Positions 47,810-60,900 of a stretch of 64,000 nt of DNA are shown piece by piece. A model generated the notes under the pieces. It was not told the origin of the DNA. It did not search any database and saw only the letters and a program-made list of their open reading frames with translations. The stretch comes from Adiantum capillus-veneris. Taxonomy: Eukaryota; Streptophyta; Polypodiopsida; Polypodiales; Pteridaceae. Where the stretch lies: NCBI GenBank assembly GCA_014529385.2, contig CM043962.1, positions 49,986,598 to 50,050,597 on the forward strand. The letters are read 5' to 3'. Made by a program: the position numbers and the translations under genes. How positions within the stretch are numbered: the stretch's first letter is position 1; each line of letters begins with the position of its first letter.

Positions 47810-48230
47810 AATTTGGCTTTCCTAGCAAGGAAAGGTCTAGTTCTAGAATCTAGGTCATCTTTTGGTGTATGGTCTTTAAGGTAGAGTTTAATCTGATCAA
47901 GAATCTTTGCATGATTCTCAGGGTTGTGATTTGTACTCATGCGAGCTGTCATTCTATAACATGAGCAGTCCTGAAACAGAGGTGATATAAAAATTACAAA
48001 AGTGTCTAAAAAGTAAAGTCTTTTTGGTCCTGCAACCCTTCAACCAGCAAAGTCTGAGACTATGGTAGCCGTGATCAGGGAACCAGAAGAGAGTCTAAAA
48101 GGGGCCACCTAACACCAGTCTACCAATGAAGGATTTAACGACTATGGGTCCAATTTAGAGCTCTATTCCTACGATAATTTCCTAGGCCAGCATCGCGGTT
48201 TCTCCGAAGAGGAGAGACCTTATGTATAGG
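47810..48230. other. 5' leader of the element B core
   Basis: Non-coding between the short (TG)n at 48231 and ORF1. It contains gaaccagaagagagtctaaa and the hairpin at 48197-48219. No known motif otherwise. Confidence 0.5.
48197..48219. other. Hairpin at the 5' leader of element B
   Basis: GGTTTCTCC-gaaga-GGAGAGACC, a 9-bp stem with one G-T pair, 12 bp from the (TG)n at 48231. Compare the hairpin at 29117-29138 in element A. Confidence 0.55.
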
Positions 48231-48240
48231 ATGTGTGTGT
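48231..48240. repeat. Short (TG)n between the element B core and flank B2
   Basis: atgtgtgtgt directly before agctgtttaa, the first bases of the flank. Confidence 0.8.
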
Positions 48241-50448
48241 AGCTGTTTAAATCTTAACTAATAAGACATAATTGAATTTTCACATTCAAAAGACAGTTGG
48301 CCAAGGAACAATGAACTGATATTTACAAAAATAACTCAGTATCAGAATTATTTAGGTACAATGATTGTAAGAAAGAGTTCCTCTTTCAGTAGGGTTGGTA
48401 AAAAAACTTCCCTGTTCTTCAGTGGGTATTTCATCATAGTAATGTTTCTTGCCAAAGAAAAGAAAACCCTCCAAGATAAGATAGAGTCCTTACCTGCATC
48501 CATCCAAACAAGAAAACAGTTCTGTTAGCCTTGGATGTGTTTTACAATGGACTATATCAGTTGTTATCCATGTCCATCTTATAGGTTTTTAATTACTTTA
48601 AACAAGCAATTTGATTCATTAGTTTGGTACGTTTAGCAATCTCTTATATCACTTTATAGTCTATGGTGAAGTCCATCAGTAGTAAAACTACGAGCCATAT
48701 CTTAGTAGCTATGTATAAAAGTAACCATATACTTACTTTCAAGATCAGTAGCACCCATGGTATAAAAGGGTATTTCTTTTAGACAAAGAGATGTGAAATC
48801 CGACTTCTTTTTGTCGTCTAAAAAGTCACAGATGAGGGTGGTGACAACCTTTATGTTTAAAACCAATAAGACAACCATGTAACCGGTCAAGAGTAGTAAG
48901 ACCCCCCCCTTTTTTTTTAAAACAAACCCTGGCAAAATTTTGGGAGCTATACCGAAGCCAAAAAATAAAACCGGCCATATACTTAACTTTATTTCCATCA
49001 GTCATTATCAATTTTCAAAAAAAGTAATGTCCGGCCTTACTAACCATATCTTTTTTTGCAAAGCCAAAAAAACGTGTGATCTGCTGTATACTTACCTTCA
49101 CAAAATGCCAGGCTATCACGGACTGTTAATGTCCGACCTGATATGAGCTCCCCATTTTGTGATAAGCCTCAGTGAAAATCAGTTATATCACAGAAAAAAG
49201 CCAACCGTTTTCGAACGCTGCCAATCAATTGTGTGCCTCTACCTCCTTAGAGAGAGAAAAAACAACCAGTTATAACAGCGAAAAAAACCAGTCATAAAGA
49301 AGTTTTTATTTCCGCCAGAGTCAGAGCCAAGTGGCCCATTGGTCATAACCTTTATGTTGCCACCATTTATACACTCGGGACATTGTATCAGCCCCCATTT
49401 TTGTATACACAACCAATTGTAGCATGTGTTAGGAATGGCCATCAAGCCAACTATCATGTTCACAACCATATACATACACATACTGCCATATATGCTCAAG
49501 AGGCTTTAAATGAAGCCCTTTACAATTTCCTCAGGCTACCCTTATTGCAAAACAACCACCGACCTACGTTTTCTTATGCATAAGAGACCCAAGGTCTACC
49601 ATGATGTCAAGGCTTTAATAAAATAACCAGTCAGGCTCATAAACCTACAACGAAGCACTGGAATCGACAAATCTTTCAATTATACTACATAGGCGATCTA
49701 TTGAGTCCTGAGGTTAGGAGATGCTTTAGGACAAGGTGGGGGTACAATATCCCTAGGTTTACTATATCAAGTTTTGTAAAAGATTATCAACAGAAGAATA
49801 CCATTTGTACGCAGTTCTGCAAAAAAAGCCCGATGCTTTGTATGCACAAGCAGTCCTAAGGTTTAAAAAAAACCTCACAGTACAGTAGTTGAATTAATGC
49901 AGCAGCTACTTTCTAAGCCGAATATATACAGGAAAAAGAATCCATTGCTCAATTACTTTAGGTAAAGCAAGAAGTACATAGTGCTATGCAAGGTATTGCA
50001 TCTTTATTTGAACAAAAATCCTAAGCTTTAGTAAGGTACGTATGTGACTTGAGTTGCGAGCTCCATGTTGGCAAGATCAGACAGTAGCGGAAAAAAACAG
50101 AACGAATTGCGTACTCTAGAGCTAAGTGAGGGGAAAGGTACGCCCTCACCTTATTTATAGAGGTTTGAGCTTCATTTCCTGAGCGTGATCGGCGAGACAG
50201 GCAAGCCGCCCTCCTGTTAAGCGTCTTCAAGTGATGCACAGAAACATTGCAAGGGGAGATCTCAGCCTAGGATGCGCAAGCCGCCTTATGAGAGCCCAAT
50301 GTGTTTAATTTTAGGAGAGTTTTTTTTAAGCAAGGGCCTAGTCCCACCGGCCATGAGTAGCAACTTATGAGTTAGTGTGCTATGAGTGCTTCAGAAAGGG
50401 GGGGGATTATAGAAGGAGGGTGAAAATAAAGCATTTGGTAATACACAA
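48241..50448 (-). repeat. Element B flank B2 (LTR-like, ~2.2 kb)
   Basis: Collinear partner of 42143-44362. Upstream of ORF1 on the minus strand, so its TATA could drive transcription of the core. Confidence 0.9.
50149..50160 (-). promoter_or_regulatory. Putative TATA box in flank B2
   Basis: The minus strand reads CTATAAATAAGGTGAGGGCG, ~290 bp inside the outer edge of the flank and pointing toward ORF1. Confidence 0.5.
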
Positions 50449-51861
<1,413 letters not shown>

Positions 51862-52073
51862 AAACTCTCTTCAAACTTCCGGTGTTGATATTATACTGCT
51901 AATGAACAAGACCGCAGAAATGCATGATTTGATTGGGACACTAACTTCTCTACATGACATCTCTCAGAATTATAAGTTATTCTTTTAAGGATCTCCAAAG
52001 ACATCCATTTTATCCAGCAATTCATTATAAGGTCACAAAAATTAATCACATTAACAATACGCAAGGAAGTGCT

Positions 52074-52382
52074 TCATATAAGGGCTTGAGCCTCCTTCAA
52101 AAGAGGAATAATTTTCCCTTCATGCTGCTTTGCCACGGTGCTTTCACATCCACCAATATGTTTGCCCCTAATGAACACAATTGGTACAATCCTTTGCCTT
52201 GTCCACTCTGAAAGAGCAGACTGAACTGCTTTGACCGTCGCTTTCTCAAGCTGGATCACTGCCATTTTGGCTCCAAGATTGGACATAAGCTGTTTCACCT
52301 CCATATAATAGGGACAATACGTCTTGCTAAAGATGACCACAGGATTGGACGCAAGGAGACCCTTGGCCTTGGAGAGAGGCAT
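52074..52382 (-). pseudogene. Plant-type glutaredoxin retrocopy (102 aa), probably inactive
   Basis: Starts MPLSKAKGLLASNPVVIFSK, with no intron, and covers a complete class I plant glutaredoxin. Glutaredoxins use a CPYC-type dithiol site to reduce disulfides with glutathione. Here the site reads TYCPYYMEVK, so the second active-site Cys is Tyr. The usual TGQR.VPNVFI block reads TRQRIVPIVFI, altering the conserved TVP loop. The glutathione-binding GGC motif (HIGGCES) is intact. The frame runs upstream into a (CT)n tract, which is not part of the protein. Loss of introns and changed conserved residues suggest a processed pseudogene. A monothiol-like enzyme with the first Cys intact cannot be excluded. 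Confidence 0.8.
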
Positions 52383-52455
52383 ATTGGGAGAATGGGATGC
52401 CTTGCTCTGCACAAAGCCTCCCATGGTCCTTCTACACACATAGAATGAACACCTG

Positions 52456-52576
<121 letters not shown>

Positions 52577-52821
52577 GTTGTCCACAAGTCATGCAACACG
52601 GGTTCTCAATGGCATATCATAAACTGTTGCAAGCATGCATTGAGACGGGGATGCCCAGCTTTTCTTGTGAAAATCTAAAAAAAAAGGGGAGGTTGGAGCC
52701 CCCCCCCCCAAATCATCCATGCGCGGATGATGCGGGGATCACATCTCCCCTTTTGTTTTTGAGTATCACACCACATCCCTAGGAAGGAGGGGGAGAACCC
52801 TTATTGCAGGGGATGAGAGAT

Positions 52822-52824
<3 letters not shown>

Positions 52825-52893
<69 letters not shown>
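52825..52893. repeat. (CA)n microsatellite, ~34 units
   Basis: Uninterrupted CA repeat. No element flank was recognised beside it, so it serves as an unoccupied (CA)n tract for comparison with the element borders. Confidence 0.95.
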
Positions 52894-52897
<4 letters not shown>

Positions 52898-53339
52898 CAA
52901 AGCTTTCCCTTTACACAAAGGGAATACTAGACACATGTCATGCTCCTAGGCCAATTACCCCCAATCTCCCCTCAAATCCTACTGGATGGCCATAGAGGTG
53001 GACCAATGCGAATTAGGCTAGAGTAAAGTTAGTCTAATTAATTTAAAAATGCTTGATAAAAGAACCAAGAGAAATTAAGCTCTCTAGAAGACTATTGGAC
53101 AATCTACCAAGGGGTCCAATGAGCATCCAGTAGCTCAATGGCTTGCTTGATTCCTATTGGCCAAAAGACTAAAAGGTCCAATGAGAGTTTAAATGAATTA
53201 TTTAACTACCTAAAGCTCTCACAAAAGGGGAAAGGGGGGCACAGGTCACAAGGCTATCAATTATACTTCTTAATTGTGATTAACTAAGCCTTACAGGGGC
53301 CAATGGGAAGCCAACAATAGAAAATTGGAGGAGGGGTCG

Positions 53340-53420
<81 letters not shown>

Positions 53421-54171
53421 GGAATTTTAGTCTATGTTTTGCTACACACACAGACACACAACTCATGTGTGCAAGAAGAACTCCATCTCCTTCTCCAAGC
53501 ATTGGGAAGTAGAGGCCTACACCAGCAACTCTTGGCTACGGAATGCAAATCCAACCAAGAGCCAAGCTTCAATGGCATGATCATCTCCTCTACCATGCTA
53601 ATTACTAAGCTAAGCTATGCTATTAGAGTGAGTATGTGAGGAGAACACTTATTTCTCATAAGATACATCTTCTTCCTCTCAATCTTTCCTCATTCTGCTA
53701 GCTCTCACCATTTTTCAAGGTGTATGAGATCTTGGGACTGAGGCTAGGGACACTAGGTGTGTTTTTCAAGCATAATTTGGTGCATGAAGCTTCCATCTTC
53801 ATTGCACCAATGAGTTTTGTTAAGGAACACAAGAATTGTATTGTACAAAAGTCTCCTTTGATGGGAGAAGCTACAATAGAAATCCTTTATGCAAGGGGGG
53901 ACCGGCTCCATGTAAATACGATCCTCAACTATTTTCAATTGTTCTATTTCTCTCTCTTTTCAAGTATTAGGTCTCCCCAATCTCAGAAAAATGAAAATTT
54001 CTCAAAACATAATAAGTGCATAGGTGAAGGGTGAGTATAGGAAATGAAAAGACAGATGAAAGCGAAAGTCAACAAATATATGAAGGTGGAAAGTTGAAAG
54101 ACCTCTTGTGTCCATATAAAGAGGTGTTTCTCTTCTCTATTGTTTCTCTTTAGCATTTTCTTCTCTTCAAA

Positions 54172-54235
<64 letters not shown>

Positions 54236-54547
54236 CCAATGTTGCATCCTTCTTTTATAGCTAACATTGTTACAGATCTACATGCTTTGTCATTGCCCAT
54301 GGCTACGTGCTATAGACTAGCACATCATTTTTGTTGTTGTTGAGGGAATCTTTGAGTTAAGAATACCTTTTAATTTTTTTAAAGCCATTAGGAATACCTT
54401 TTAATGACATTGCCAAGGTGTAAATTAATATGTTGCTTTCTCAAATCAAGTACCTTTCTACGCTCATTAGGAACTTGTTCTTAATGAAATGCTCACTATG
54501 TTATCATTTTTTGCTACACACAAGTTACTAGTGCATTAAATGTAACA
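52894..54547 (+). other. Non-coding; probably includes the 5' LTR of Ty3/gypsy element 2
   Basis: The LTR should end at ...aaatgtaaca just before the PBS at 54548. A TATA-like catataaag lies at ~54113. The left LTR edge could not be placed because the 3' LTR is outside the window. Contains (GA)n at 53343-53418 and (CT)n at 54176-54232. No gene. Confidence 0.45.
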
Positions 54548-54560
54548 TTGGTATCAGAGC
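54548..54560 (+). other. PBS of Ty3/gypsy element 2
   Basis: TTGGTATCAGAGC, the usual initiator-Met-tRNA primer site, preceded by an LTR end ...TGTAACA. Confidence 0.88.
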
Positions 54561-54971
54561 TATTAGTTTCTCTTTTCTTGCTCAAGAAGAGAGCTCCTCA
54601 AGCTTGCTACAAATGGTTGGTGTTATTAATTGCATAGGAATTTTTCATCCTTGATGCACGCCTGCTTTATGCAGTTAATGGGGACACCGTTGAGAGCTAT
54701 GGTCTTAATAATGGAGTCCTACAGGGCTTGCCTATGGCTGAACCATTATTGATCTATTAGAAGCTTGACAGGAACCGGTGTTGTCTTGGCTCTGTTGAAC
54801 CCTCTCTTCTATTCCTTGTAATTAATAATATTTGAGCCACGGGTATAGATGCTTGAATGATTATCTTTGAAGGTAAAGAGGAGTAGCAACTAGGGCTTGA
54901 AGTGCCAAAGTACAAGTAAAAATTTACACCTAAATTTTTTTAGTATGGTTGACAATGGAAAAGAGATTTAA

Positions 54972-56460
54972 ATGAATGTTGATAGCTTTGATTTTGCTAA
55001 TGAAAGAGAAACTAATGATGCTCCTATGCTTGTAAACTATCTTGTTTCTAGGCTTCAACAAGCCTTGGGCAATCAATCCCTCAAAGTGCTACAGCAATTG
55101 CACTCCCATGGTATTCTCCAAACTCCCCACCAAGAAGAGAGAGTACCTAGGAAGCCTCCTAGTGACTCTTCCAAAAGAGGACTCTCTTCGATAAGGGAAG
55201 AAGAGGAGGATCCCTACGAAGGGCTCACAAATTTACTACTCAATGAGGAAACTCCCTCCCAAAGGAGAACCCAAGTTCAATGGTAGAGCCCTCACCGAAA
55301 TAACAAGAAATAAGTGAGTCTCCTGCCACCTCGGTGGAGACGGCACCACAAAGGTAGTGGGCAAAATGCTCTCCAACATCCCATAAATGGAGAAGAACAT
55401 CGCATACTTCTCTACAACATAATTCAAAAAGGAAAGAGAGAACACAAGAGAAGAAAAAGGCAAGAAAGAGGTCACCCTCTTCTCCATCTTCTTTGTCCTT
55501 TTCCTCTTTTGAAGAAAGTGATGGTGCAGACAAGGAGGAACAAGGGAAGAAAAAGGTGAGAAAGAGGTTACACTCTTCTCCATCCTCCTCATACTCTTCC
55601 TCTTCTGAAGAAAGTGATGGTGCAGCTCTCAAACCACCAAAAATAAAAGGCCATATGAAATCCTATTCCGCATGGAAGAGGTCGTCCAAGCTCAAAAAGT
55701 TCAAAGAGGAAGGAAAGAAAGAACATCTCTTTCTTACCTACGATGGCACTTTCGGTGCTACGAACAAAGTCTTGGCCTTTATCCAACAATTCAATGCGGC
55801 ATTTGGAGATGAGGGCTTCACCACGTCCTCTAAGCTATTTCATATATCCATGCATTTTCAAAAGTCCCTAGGCAATTGTGGTCTAGCCTACGAGCAAACG
55901 ATGAAGCTCCATGAACATGGAAAGCTTTAAGAGCTTCCATCATGAAGCAATTTTTGGCTACCAATGCCAAAGACAAAGTACTCACTGAATGGAAAATCTT
56001 AAATCTCTCTCCCTACAAATCTATTCACAAATATGTAGACAAGTTTTGGGATTTACATCTCAAAGCCACCATCTTCAAAAACATGGATTTTGGAGAGCAA
56101 AAATAGCAATTTTGTGCGGGTTTAACTGAGGATATGGCAGAGTATGTTAAATCCCAGAGGCCATGCACCATATCTGCAGACATACATCATACCATGGTGG
56201 CTTCCAGAATCAACTTCCAACAAGGGGCTAAGAGAAATCTTAAGCCCACGGAAAACAAGGACCGTAACGAGACTAAGGGGAAGGACAATGTCCAAAAGTC
56301 TCCCAAAGGCAATGCCAACAACAACAAAGCTAAGGAGAAGGGAGTTTATAAAGGCAAAAATAAACTCTCTCCTGAAGAGCTAGAGCGTTATCAAAAGGAT
56401 AACCGTTGTTTCAAGTGCGGGGAGCAAGGGCATGCCTATCGTGCTTGTCCCCACAAGAAT
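54972..56460 (+). pseudogene. gag: gag of element 2, with zinc knuckle, interrupted
   Basis: N-terminal frame 54972-55286, then a frame change and 55493-55930 with a Ser/Lys-rich acidic stretch (SSSEESDGA) and capsid-like FLTYDGTFGATNKVLAFIQQ. More capsid follows after a stop (PYKSIHKYVDKFWDLHLKA, then a TAG near 56106). From 56134 a basic linker leads to CFKCGEQGHAYRACPHK (~56407-56457), an intact CCHC knuckle. The Ser-rich stretch is duplicated in the DNA (about 55453-55526 and 55547-55624), with the first copy now in another frame. Confidence 0.82.
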
Positions 56461-57105
56461 ACACGTAATAAGCCTCCTAGAGCTACCTTGGTTGAAATTC
56501 AAGAAGAGTTTGCTCATCACAAAGGATCTCCTCTATGCCATGCTTGGGGAAAGGTAAGAGAACATGATGCTTTCATTATCTTTGGTTCTACTCACAATTT
56601 CATATCCATAGAGTTGGCCACCAAGCTAGGCATCCAAGCCTATGAGATGGGGAATTTCCTACCTATTGATGGTGCTTTTAAGGGGCAAGAAGCCTCAATC
56701 ACTCCCTTAATTGGGAAATTGAGTCTCCAGGTCCAAAGCTATGTGGACAAGGAGGATTTCTTCATCTCTCCTCTCAAGCATGAGGATGTAATCCTAGGGG
56801 CACCATGGTTTGATCGCATCACTGCCAACTTTAAATTCCTTGAAAGGAAAATCTACTTTAGGTTCACGAAAAAAGATATGTACATAGATGCTAAGGAGTT
56901 GGGTAGCACCATACCTATTGTACATAAACAAGCTTTGAGTAAGTCAATAAAGAGCTCTATTTTTGTGTACATGATTTTTGTTGAAGATTCTCAAAATAGC
57001 AAAAGAAGATATAACCAATCAATAGAAATTAGAGTTATTCAAATTACTCAAGGGATTCCAGATGTTTTTATTGATGACATCCCTGGTGATCTACCTCCCA
57101 AATGA
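56461..57105 (+). pseudogene. pol: Protease-like domain of element 2, catalytic Asp lost
   Basis: Continuous with the knuckle frame. The active-site block reads AFIIFGSTHNFIS where the family has a D-S-G-(S/A)-T-H-N-F-I; the Asp-Ser pair is replaced. GAPWFDRI (~56800) is the conserved C-terminal protease motif. A single TGA at 57103 separates it from RT in the same frame. Confidence 0.78.
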
Positions 57106-57147
57106 GCGGATGACGACCATGCAATTGAGCTTCTTCCAGGAAGCTCA

Positions 57148-57343
57148 TTGCCTAATAAACCTCCTTATAGAGTTTCTCTAGCTCAACAAGAGGAGATTAT
57201 GCGGCAAGTGCATGAGCTGGTTGAGAAAGCCATGGTTAGGCCTAGCTCATCTCCATTTTGTTCACCAGTGTTATTAGTGCAAATGAAAGACGGCACATAT
57301 CGTATGTGTGGCAACTATAGAGCACTAAATAGGATCACTATCA
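57148..57343 (+). pseudogene. pol: RT N-terminal part of element 2
   Basis: Reads PPYRVSLAQQEEIMRQVHEL, SSSPFCSPVLLVQMKDGTYR and GNYRALNRIT (fingers), then is cut by LARD 2. The frame resumes at 62438 in register once one TATCA copy is discounted. Confidence 0.85.
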
Positions 57344-57520
57344 TTTAAGACCTAGGGTAACTAAACATAGGATCCTCCTCCCTACCGCCCCTTATATAGG
57401 CCTAGCTCCTAGCTCTTGCCCTAAGCAGATCCCTAGTCTGCACTGGTCCAGTCCAGGCCCTTGGCCTAGGTCCCTGACCCCCTAGGTTGGGCCTTGCCCC
57501 GTAGGACCCTTGTCCTGACA
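57344..57520 (-). repeat. 3' LTR of LARD 2 (177 bp)
   Basis: Ends CCTTGTCCTGACA, then ttactccccccttaagg, the complement of the polypurine tract. Confidence 0.88.
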
Positions 57521-57740
57521 TTACTCCCCCCTTAAGGAAGATTTTCATCCTCGAAAACACAAGTAGTAATATCTTCTTAAGAATACTGATGTTTTCTTTA
57601 TTGACGTCCCATACGTGAGCCAGTTGTCTGCATGACCAAAAATTGGTGCAGTGAGGAGGTTCAATGAAACCAAGAGCAACATCTTGATTTTCAACATTGT
57701 TGTCCTTTTGTAACCACTTGGGTCTAAATGGTAACTCCAT
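57402..57740 (-). pseudogene. Terminal pol-like remnant of LARD 2
   Basis: Reads LPFRPKWLQKDNNVENQDVA, GFIEPPHCT, NKENISILKKILLLVFSRMK, parallel to 29676-29905 of LARD 1. Only the part above ~57520 is interior; the rest reads into the LTR. The segment with ctaaatggtaactccat just above it is present in three ~72-bp tandem copies (57720-57930). Confidence 0.4.
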
Positions 57741-57930
57741 TCATAACTCACTTGAGTACTATAAAGGAGTAACCACAACTAAGAGTCACTTGGATCTAAA
57801 TGGTAACTCCATTTATAACTCACTTGAGTACTGTAAAGGAGTAACCACAACTAAGAGTCACTTGGGTCTAAATGGTAACTCCATTTATAACTCACTTGAG
57901 TACTGTAAAGGAGTAACCACAACTAAGAGT
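57720..57930. repeat. Three tandem ~72-bp repeats in LARD 2
   Basis: Units contain (g)tctaaatggtaactccat, tataactcacttgagtact and aaaggagtaaccacaactaa. LARD 1 has a single copy at ~29880. Confidence 0.9.
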
Positions 57931-60900
57931 TGGCCAAAGGCATAACCAGTTTTCAGATCTTCTGAAGGTACTGGAATAATGCAAGGAAACCTTGGTGTAA
58001 CTTTCCATGCAGTTGTGAGCCAGATTTCCTACTCGCCTGAGTATCTTGAAAAGTTCATAGATAGGGAGTGTCGTGTTAGAATTATGAATAGTTTGGAACA
58101 CAAAGTACTACATGTTCATCCCTAATGAAGGTTACTTGCCAACATACTTTGTCAGCACGCCTGGTAAGTCCTTAACATATGAAAGTATTGACACAATCTC
58201 CAACCCCACCACAACAAGTGGTCAAAGTTGAAAACCGTACTTAACCAAATTCTAGAACAGGGAGAAAATCATTGATTCAGAAATGCGTTGTGATAACGTA
58301 TGCTCTTAGCAAATCCTTTAGCACAAGATTACTCTTTGTAATCTGCCTATCCCCTTGGATAGCTGACAGTACTGAGGTGTGTTTTCCTCACGGTTTACAG
58401 ACAGTCGTCCCAGATGACTGGTAAACGGGGAATCATAGTAGTGTATAACATTGGTGAGGAATCAACAATGTCCGAAATAACCATTGTGGTTAACTTGAAA
58501 AAGTCCACAAACTCCCAAACTGAACCATGACCTCTATTGGTGATTAGTAGACCCAAAAGTAATCTCATAGAGATAATGCACATAGAGTGCAAAATGCTTC
58601 ATAAACAACAACCTGAGGAATATGCATGCCGTTCCAAATCAGCCTTTGCTAAACACTAGGGCCCATAACACCTAGTGTGCATGCATTTAGCAAAAACTAA
58701 CCCAAACCTGTATATCCATAATGATCCTTGCCAATACTTATGGCCAATGTGATGCGCCTAGCATGCATTAAAAGGAATGTAAATAGTTCTGAAAAAGAAA
58801 CTAGATACTTTTAGTTGCAATCTTTTGCAAGCCTTCCTGAAACGTCCGAATGACAATAGAAGGGGAAACATTGATCACTTCTAGGTACAGACAATGAAAA
58901 TTTTTCATTAACAACTTATAGCCTTGCTATATGTATAAACAACCATTTGTAATGTTGTTTAGCAGTGCTTGTACCTTAACAAGTCATTTTAAGTATCCGA
59001 CAATTTTTGGCCATGAAATTTCTCCTGACACGTTGTGCTAAAAATGGTCTAGAAAACAGATGTGACCAGAACCTAGGGACTTTGTCGTGACACATAATTG
59101 AAATAATGGCGCCAGTGTCAGTCCAGAGACTCATATTCTCCACATGTGGAATATGTATCAAAGAAGGATGGCCGAAAAAGCAACATCCATCAAGTACAAG
59201 ATGTACTTGTGTGTGGAGGAACTGCAAAACACTCCATGACAAGAGTGAGAGGGACCCTCATTAGCTTGCTCCACATTGGCCAAATCGAACTCCTTGAGTT
59301 CCTAGACCATGTTGTATCCCCTGTGACAACATGTGCCAAATTAAACCCTACAAGTAGGTTTGAATTAGCATAAGACATAAAGATAGATTGGACACTTGGC
59401 CCAAAATACTTTGTGCTGACATGCCCTTAGCATGGCTCTATAACATTCAAGCGTACTTAGATGTCTTGAAAAACCAAGCAAAGCATACTAAAAATGGAAT
59501 AACATCAAATCAATAGATGCGTACCTAGAAATTTGAACGTAATGTACTCTTACCTGTATTCAAATGGAGAGGAGCACGTCCCCTACCTGGAAAAACAAAT
59601 AGCATTGCAATGGGAAACTTGGGTCTTGCCTTTGCAATCCAAGCCCTTGGATTTAGAACCTACGTAGTTAAACCCCTTGGTAAGACGCCTTGTAGAAACT
59701 TCTCAACTAGCAGATAACGGTAACCAACATAGTCAAGCGTGTACAGAATGATTGGAATCAACTTGAAAAGTGTGTTTGGTTGCTACCGCGTGGTAGAGTG
59801 CGAAAGTCTTTTCTTGAAAGTAGAACTGGGAGAGATCAACTATGATCCTTAATGCCTATGGGGTGATGTAGCAATCATCCGCCGGGTCTTACCCCAAAAC
59901 AAGTTATCCATAGACACTTCGTAGTGCTATAGAGAGAGCAGGAGACCCACACAAGGGACCTGTTGAGATCTTATGGACAGCTGTGCTGCCACAATTGATT
60001 GCTGCATCTATACTTTCTTGTAGAGATCAGCGGTTGTGAGTTGAAGATTAGTAAAAACTCAACTTGAGTGTCGCACTGAAAACATGTAGTGCAAAAATGA
60101 CACCCTAAACTTCCGTAGTGACAAGACTCTTCCTTGTCAACTAACATCAATGCGTACTCCACTGGGTAGAGCTGTTCGATCTTGAAAACAATCATCCAAG
60201 GAATACCAATCGGTGGGTCTTACCCTTGTCCTGACAACGGCTCTTAACCTGTCTGGCTCATAGTCCGTATGCAAAATAGTGTTCAATCGACGAACCGATG
60301 AAGACTAATTTGAGTAGCATCTTAGCCACATGCTAGCTGTGAGTTATATCACCTTGGCTCAAGCTAACTCACGAGCAAAACATGTTGAAAAAACTGTTGC
60401 GAAAGTTTTCATTATTCATGGAGAGAAATAAGAAAGAGAGAGAGAAAATGTTCGGCTTAGGAACTTTCCTTAAGGGATGACTTTGTATATGTTGTGCCCA
60501 ATCTGTGTGCTCCGATGCATCTTATGCCTGACTTGCAGCTTATCCTATAAGCATGCAACAATCTTGCATGTGAAGGCTCTCATCGAGAGAGGGAACAGAC
60601 AACACAAGCCCCGACTTGACCCACTTACCATGTATGGGGTCGGGACTTTACTTAATATGGCATTTTGCCTGTGAAATATGTCCTAGATGTAGGTTCCATT
60701 TAGTGGTATTGTGCGTTGATAGCAACCAAAAATTTAAACAATCCAGAACTTAGTTTGTCTGTGACAGAGTGCCTAGTGTGATAGCGGAAGCGTAATCTTT
60801 GAAGAGGTGGAGTTCGTGCCACCTGGTTAGCATGCCTTGCATACAGATTTTTAAGCCCTTGGCGAGAGTGATTGCCTCAAACGTGAGAACCAAAACCCTA

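Noticed and set aside
44383-48230. GIY-YIG, integrase or tyrosine recombinase in elements A and B
   Set aside because: Looked for GIY-YIG, D-D-E and R-H-R-Y patterns in all frames of both cores; none seen. A structural search could still change this.
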